From Streptomyces sp. NBC_01689 (GTDB lineage Bacteria > Actinomycetota > Actinomycetes > Streptomycetales > Streptomycetaceae), in NCBI RefSeq assembly GCF_036250675.1, contig NZ_CP109592.1, forward strand, positions 1,426,001 to 1,490,000: DNA of 64,000 bases, written 5' to 3'. The position numbers and the translations under genes were made by a program. The notes beneath the pieces are model-generated. The model worked only from the letters and a program-made list of their open reading frames with translations. It did not search any database and was not told the DNA's origin. Of this stretch, positions 60,041-64,000 are shown in pieces; position 1 is the first letter of the stretch; each line of letters starts with the position of its first letter.

Positions 60041-60460
60041 ATGGCGTCCACATCGGTGAGCCGGGTCGTCCCGGCCTCTCCCGCACGCGTGTGGGAAGTC
60101 ATCGGCGGGTTCGGGTCACTGCCCGACTGGCTGCCGTACATCCCCGATAGCACCTTCACGGAGGGCGGTCGCGTACGGCACCTGAAGAATCCCGACGGGG
60201 AGGTCATCGTCGAGCGGCTGATGTCGTTCGACGAGGAACAGCGCTACTACAGCTACCACATCCTGCAGGCGCCCTTCCCCGTCGTCGACTACCTGGCGAC
60301 GGTGCGGGTCCACGGGATCAGCGGCGACGAGAACGCCGCGGAGGTCCAGTGGTCCGGCCGCTTCGTCCCCGTGGGGGCCACGGACGAGGAAGTGGTCGAC
60401 CTCTTCACCGGCATCTACCGCGACGGCCTGGACGCTCTGGCCAAGACGCTCGGCGCCTGA
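60041..60460 (+). CDS. SRPBCC-family protein (MxaD/polyketide cyclase-like)
   Basis: A 139-aa START-like fold protein: SVSRVVPASPARVWEVIGGF, GSLPDWLPYIPDSTFTEGGR, GEVIVERLMSFDEEQRYYSY, AAEVQWSGRFVPVG and TGIYRDGLDALAKTLG follow the MxaD-like subgroup pattern. These bind small hydrophobic ligands; some are polyketide cyclases, most have unknown substrates. ATG 60041 with GGAGCGAC. Likely co-transcribed with the aldo-keto reductase. Confidence 0.9.
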   Translation: MASTSVSRVVPASPARVWEVIGGFGSLPDWLPYIPDSTFTEGGRVRHLKNPDGEVIVERLMSFDEEQRYYSYHILQAPFPVVDYLATVRVHGISGDENAAEVQWSGRFVPVGATDEEVVDLFTGIYRDGLDALAKTLGA

Positions 60461-60567
60461 GGCCAGCAGCCCCCGCCCGAACCGTGTTACGCCGGAAAGC
60501 CGTGTCCTGGCACCACTCCGGACTCTGAACCCCCGGCGTCGGGATCCGCCGTTATCGTGCTCCCGTG

Positions 60568-61098
60568 ATGGGTTCCGTGGGTCGTCCGCTGCTCTTTCTC
60601 GATGTCGACGGGCCGCTCATCCCGTTCGGGGCGGTGTCCGGGCCGTATCCAACCTGGACGACGGCTCAGGAACCACCCGATGCCGACGCGAATCCACTCC
60701 TCGACCGGATCGATCCCGGGCACGGGATCCGGCTGGCCGCGCTCCCGTGCGAGCTGGTCTGGGCGACGACCTGGATGGCGGACGCCAACGAGTGCATCGC
60801 CCCTCGCATCGGTCTGCCACGGCTGTCGGTGGTGGTCTGGCCGGAGCCGTCCGGCATCGACGACCAGGACGAACGCGCCGGACTGCACTGGAAGACGCGC
60901 GCCCTGGTCGCATGGGCCGCCGGACGCCCGTTCGCCTGGGTCGACGACGAGGTCACCGACACCGATCGGTCCTGGGTCGCCGACCATCACCCGGGGCGCG
61001 CCCTCCTGCACCGTGTCGATCCCCGCCAGGGACTGGTGGACAGCGACTACGCGGCGCTCGACTCGTGGCTGCGGCAGACGGAGCACCCCGGCCGGTGA
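60568..61098 (+). CDS. HAD-like hydrolase
   Basis: A 176-aa protein with the HAD nucleophile motif FLDVDGPL (Asp near residues 12 and 14), WATTWMADANECIAP (motif II Thr), and AWVDDEVTDTDRSW (the acidic motif IV). The Lys of motif III may be WKTRALV. This is the short 'HAD domain-containing' type common in Streptomyces, substrate unknown. ATG 60568 (or GTG 60565 directly before). Converges with the NlpC/P60 gene across a strong hairpin terminator. Confidence 0.85.
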   Translation: MGSVGRPLLFLDVDGPLIPFGAVSGPYPTWTTAQEPPDADANPLLDRIDPGHGIRLAALPCELVWATTWMADANECIAPRIGLPRLSVVVWPEPSGIDDQDERAGLHWKTRALVAWAAGRPFAWVDDEVTDTDRSWVADHHPGRALLHRVDPRQGLVDSDYAALDSWLRQTEHPGR

Positions 61099-61145
61099 AC
61101 CTGAAGCAGCCGTGGGGCCGGGCCCGCGGCGCCCGGAAAACCGGA

Positions 61146-61176
61146 ACGGCTTGCCACCGTGGTGGTGGCAAGCCGT
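61146..61176. terminator. Bidirectional terminator
   Basis: ACGGCTTGCCACC (61146-61158) pairs perfectly with 61164-61176, 5-nt loop, between the convergent HAD-like and NlpC/P60 genes. Confidence 0.85.
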
Positions 61177-61195
61177 CGAAAGGGGACGCCGGGAA

Positions 61196-62251
61196 TCACA
61201 GCCTCTTCGCGCTGCGGAACAGCTTGGCGTAGAAGCCGTTGCCGTCGATGCGGGAGACACCACCCGCGTCGCCGATCGTGGGGCCGTTCTGCTCCTTGCG
61301 GCTGGAGATGAAGACCTTGTGGCCCTCGGTGTCCAGCCCCAGGTAGAGGGCGACGTGGTCGATGTGGTCGGCGGTGCGGTGGTCCATCTTGAAGAACAGC
61401 AGGTCCCCGGGCTGCAGCATGTCGGTGTTCTTCGGGCGGGTGTACCAGGGGGACGGGCCCTGGAGCTTGATGATGTCGACGCCGGTCTTGGACCGGGCCA
61501 TGCCGTTGGCCGAACGCGGCAGTCCGTCGCCGAGGGTGTCGCTGGCCATCAGCGGGTAGCGGGACCGGTAGCCCCACACCATCCGCATGAACCCCGAGCA
61601 GTCCAGCGCGCGGTAACGCTCCTGGCGCGGGCTCATCGTGGTCCCGCTGCGGAAGGTGTACGGGATGCCGAGGTAGTCGTAGAAGTCGTTCTGTTCCAGG
61701 CGGTCCACGCCGTCCGCCTTGTACGGGCCGAACACCGCGTCGCCCGCGTACGGTACGCCCGCGGAGTCCTTCTTGACCGGCACGCCCTGCACGTATTGGA
61801 AGGCGATCGCGAAGATGTCGTCTTCCTGGCTTCCGTAGTTCTGCTTGAACCAGTCCTTGAACCACTGCTGGTTCTCGGCGCCCTTGGTCCAGGGCTCCGA
61901 CATGAGCCGGACCCAGTCGTCGGTGATCACCTTGGTGCTGGTGTTCGCCGGTTCGGTGAACGTGCGGGACGGGCCCTTGAGGGTGGCGGTTCGGGCGCCG
62001 TCGGTGAAGGTGGCGATGATCGCGCCCTTGCCGTCGCGCAGCACCGATCGCGCCGGGTCGTTCAGGCGCTCCCAGGTCTGCTTGCCGGTGGCCTTGCCCG
62101 AGTTCTGCAGGGCGTTGTCGGTGACCGTCTGGGCGGCCGGGACCTTCGCCTGTTCGTCCTTGCGTAGTTCGTAGGTGAAGTACGCGCTGCCCGCGAGCAG
62201 CGCCAGCACCGTCGCCGTGTGGACGACGGGGCGGCCTTTGCGCTTCGGCAT
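61196..62251 (-). CDS. Membrane-anchored NlpC/P60 peptidase next to pgs genes
   Basis: A 351-aa protein. A signal anchor (VVHTATVLALLAGSAYFTYE, residues 9-28) is followed by an extracytoplasmic domain. The NlpC/P60 catalytic block is C-terminal: RALDCSGFMRMVWGYRSRYP (Cys near residue 216), MLQPGDLLFFKMDHRTADHI and DHVALYLGLDTEG (His near residue 299). P60 enzymes cut gamma-D-glutamyl bonds in peptidoglycan; PgdS-type members cut poly-gamma-glutamate. Position 37 bp after the pgsC-like gene suggests trimming or release of that polymer (inference). ATG 62251 follows GGAG. It ends the operon at a hairpin terminator. Confidence 0.88.
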   Translation of the reverse strand: MPKRKGRPVVHTATVLALLAGSAYFTYELRKDEQAKVPAAQTVTDNALQNSGKATGKQTWERLNDPARSVLRDGKGAIIATFTDGARTATLKGPSRTFTEPANTSTKVITDDWVRLMSEPWTKGAENQQWFKDWFKQNYGSQEDDIFAIAFQYVQGVPVKKDSAGVPYAGDAVFGPYKADGVDRLEQNDFYDYLGIPYTFRSGTTMSPRQERYRALDCSGFMRMVWGYRSRYPLMASDTLGDGLPRSANGMARSKTGVDIIKLQGPSPWYTRPKNTDMLQPGDLLFFKMDHRTADHIDHVALYLGLDTEGHKVFISSRKEQNGPTIGDAGGVSRIDGNGFYAKLFRSAKRL

Positions 62252-62288
62252 GGTGAGGGGCTCCAGGATTGCGTCGGGGACAGCGGAC

Positions 62289-62771
62289 TCAGGTGGAGGG
62301 CATGGCGCCGAGCAGGATGCCGGCGGTCAGCACCACATAGGTGGCGAGGGTGACCGAGCCGACGGACAACAGCGTCGCGCCCTTGGGCTGGCGGACCAGC
62401 TGGTAGCCGACCAGGCCGGGAACGATGAACCCGAGTGTCTGGTTGGCGTACAGCAGCGGGAACTCCATCTGCAGCACGATGATCACGGTCGCCTGGATGA
62501 GCACGCCGCTGAGCACCACGGCCGCGAAGAGCCGCTTGCCGTAGAGGATCACGAAGCGCTGCATCAACAGCGTGGCGAGGTACGTCAGTACGGTCACGCC
62601 GACCACCAGGGCGGCCCGCTGCAGGTCCTCGATGAGGGTGAGGGCGAGCCAGCCGGGAGTGATCATGCCGCCCGGCGACAGGTTGGTCGCCAGGTAGCAC
62701 ATCAACGAGAACATCAGGCCCAGGCCGATGCCGATCGCGGCGATCTCGGGGGTGAGGACGGAGGGGATCAA
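62289..62771 (-). CDS. pgsC: Poly-gamma-glutamate synthase subunit PgsC/CapC
   Basis: A 160-aa membrane protein with about five transmembrane segments: IPSVLTPEIAAIGIGLGLMF, the conserved NLSPGGMITPGWLALTL motif, then VVGVTVLTYLATLLMQRFVI, GKRLFAAVVLSGVLIQATVI and GFIVPGLVGYQLVRQPKGAT. PgsC forms the membrane complex with the ligase PgsB. TTG 62771 is the start: GGAG lies 8 nt upstream, and it overlaps the pgsB stop (TTGA), so the two are coupled. No PgsA (metallophosphatase-like) gene is visible downstream; the P60 gene takes that place. Confidence 0.92.
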   Translation of the reverse strand: MIPSVLTPEIAAIGIGLGLMFSLMCYLATNLSPGGMITPGWLALTLIEDLQRAALVVGVTVLTYLATLLMQRFVILYGKRLFAAVVLSGVLIQATVIIVLQMEFPLLYANQTLGFIVPGLVGYQLVRQPKGATLLSVGSVTLATYVVLTAGILLGAMPST

Positions 62772-64000
62772 CGCTGCTCTCCTGGGCTGTGCCACTGCTG
62801 GCTCTCGTCGGCGGAAGGCTGAGGGGGGATACGGGGTTCGAACAGCCCGCGGGGCGCGGCCTGTCCGGGTGCGGTACCGCTTTCCGGGCGCGCCTGCGGC
62901 GCGTGCGGAGCGGACTGGGCACCGTGGTGCTGCTGGGTCCGGGCGTCGTCCGGGTAGGGCCGGCCGTGTCCGGCGCGGTTCGCCCGCTGTTCCTGGTCCG
63001 GGTACGGATGTGCGGCGTCGCGCTGCACGGGAACCTGCGGGGCGACGTGCGGCTGCTGTCCGTAGCGCGACTCGTACGCCTCCGAGTACCGCTGGTAGGG
63101 GTCGATACGGGGCACGTACAGCTGCATGGTCTCGACGTGTTCGACCACGGCGGGCGCCGTCTCGGCCTTGCCGGCCGGGGCGGCGTCCACGACCTCGTCG
63201 GGGCTGTCGTCCGGCGGGAGTTCGGCGAGGTGCTCCAGCAGGATCTCGCCCTGGCCGTGGATGTTGCCGATCGCGACCAGTGAGGAGTCCGGGCCGAGCT
63301 GCTCCAGCATCCGGGCCATGAACTCCTGCGCGTCGCGCTTGTCGCCGCCGAGGTCGACGGCGCGTGAGCGGAACTCCGCGGGGATGGCGTCGATGGCGGA
63401 CTTGGCCGGGTGGCCGATGACGAAGACGCGCTCGGGGTCGAGGTCGGGGATGATCTCGCCCATCTGCCCGTTGCGTTCGACGCGGTCGGGGCGGCAGTTG
63501 ATGACCACGTTGACCGGGCGGTGGATGGCGCCGAGGTCGAGCAGCTGGTTGATGTTCATCAGCGTCGACTCGGGGTCGTTGGCCGCGAAGACGTTGGCGA
63601 AGCGCAGCTTCTTCCCCTCGGGCGTGACGTAGCGCTCGACGGAGAGGACACCCGGGTCCGGCGGCGCCTCGTACATGCCCTGCAGGGCCGTCTCCCGTTC
63701 GACACCGAGGAGTTCGGCCACCTTCAGCGCGATGGCCACGTTCTCCTTGAAGGTGAACCAGCTGAAGCCGCGCAGCTCCTCGTCGCTGACGATCTCCGGA
63801 TCGGCGTAGATGAGTTCGCAGTTCCGGGCGTCGGCCTCCTCCTGGAGGATGTGGAAGCGGTCCTTCTCGGCCGTGACGCAGATGCCGTCCTCCGGCATCG
63901 ACCGGCACAGGGAACGCGCCACGTCGTCCAGGGTGGGGCCCATCTCGGCGAGGTGGTCCTCACGGACGTTGCACAGCACGCCGATCGTGGAGCGGATCAG
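62768..64000 (-). CDS. pgsB: Poly-gamma-glutamate ligase PgsB/CapB (5' part outside window)
   Basis: The visible 410 codons cover the Mur-ligase-like central and C-terminal parts: LCNVREDHLAEMGPTLDDVA (conserved REDH...MGPT), FTFKENVAIALKVAELLGVE, FANVFAANDPESTLMNINQL, VNVVINCRPDRVERNGQMGE and FVIGHPAKSA. PgsB activates and polymerises glutamate by ATP-dependent gamma-amide formation; the P-loop is upstream of the window. After about residue 290 of the visible part there is a 120-residue Gln/His/Pro-rich tail (QQHHGAQSAPHAPQARPESG) not present in Bacillus PgsB, likely disordered. It is the first visible gene of pgsB-pgsC-P60. Confidence 0.92.
   Translation of the reverse strand: MIRSTIGVLCNVREDHLAEMGPTLDDVARSLCRSMPEDGICVTAEKDRFHILQEEADARNCELIYADPEIVSDEELRGFSWFTFKENVAIALKVAELLGVERETALQGMYEAPPDPGVLSVERYVTPEGKKLRFANVFAANDPESTLMNINQLLDLGAIHRPVNVVINCRPDRVERNGQMGEIIPDLDPERVFVIGHPAKSAIDAIPAEFRSRAVDLGGDKRDAQEFMARMLEQLGPDSSLVAIGNIHGQGEILLEHLAELPPDDSPDEVVDAAPAGKAETAPAVVEHVETMQLYVPRIDPYQRYSEAYESRYGQQPHVAPQVPVQRDAAHPYPDQEQRANRAGHGRPYPDDARTQQHHGAQSAPHAPQARPESGTAPGQAAPRGLFEPRIPPQPSADESQQWHSPGEQR

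Noticed and set aside
1..64000. CRISPR arrays, rRNA genes, replication origin, prophage integrase
   Set aside because: No regularly spaced direct repeats with unique spacers, no rRNA-like sequence, no DnaA-box cluster and no integrase/recombinase gene were seen; the phage-like genes are the CIS.

Overview
The window is chromosomal DNA of a high-GC actinomycete, almost certainly a Streptomyces. Support: extreme third-position GC, many GTG/TTG starts, ATGA/GTGA gene overlaps, a short chaplin gene, zinc-free paralogues of ribosomal proteins L36, L31 and L33, and a fibre-less contractile injection system of the type found in Streptomyces.

Left part (1-15 kb). A minus-strand operon holds three genes that look like the lower gallate/protocatechuate 4,5-cleavage pathway (PIG-L hydratase, RraA-type aldolase, PrpF-type tautomerase, the last cut by the window edge), preceded by a FadR-type GntR regulator. 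Then come an atypical tRNA-Gly(UCC) candidate, a secreted protein, three zinc-independent ribosomal protein genes, a TPR-like protein, a LysR regulator divergent from an EamA exporter, two unknowns, an MFS drug exporter divergent from its TetR regulator (two 20-bp operators between them), a cNMP-binding protein, a DoxX plus peroxiredoxin pair, and two small secreted paralogues.

Centre (15.3-45.4 kb). An extracellular-type contractile injection system (eCIS) locus. It starts with a giant 1,876-aa repeat protein carrying the LQRSAGNAA signature, then two regulators (a LAL-type LuxR and a LuxR with a degenerate receiver), the Pvc16/Afp16-like terminator and the Pvc15-like AAA+ ATPase. Two minus-strand genes follow: a membrane protein with ChW-like repeats, and a DUF4157 protein ending in a deuterolysin-like (M35) metallopeptidase domain. 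The plus-strand structural run is sheath, tube, two small chaperone-like proteins, a 1,221-aa Pro/Ala-rich protein with 13 VQR motifs, second tube, LysM baseplate protein, spike, gp25-like, Pvc11-like, Pvc12-like, and a zinc-ribbon/transmembrane/discoidin-like protein. I found no fibre gene and no separate PAAR gene, which fits the intracellular Streptomyces CIS.

Right part (45.4-64 kb). A broken GNAT gene, a variant histidine phosphatase, a small PIYAQL protein that shares a motif with a gene at 9.5 kb, an NfeD-like/SPFH pair, secreted proteins, a short chaplin, a DUF4360 protein, a 168-bp MITE and a solo end of the same family sitting on stop codons, an SDR lacking its catalytic Tyr, a TetR divergent from a nitrilase/APC permease operon, an aldo-keto reductase, SRPBCC and HAD-like proteins, and at the right edge a poly-gamma-glutamate type operon (pgsB, pgsC, NlpC/P60 hydrolase) that leaves the window.
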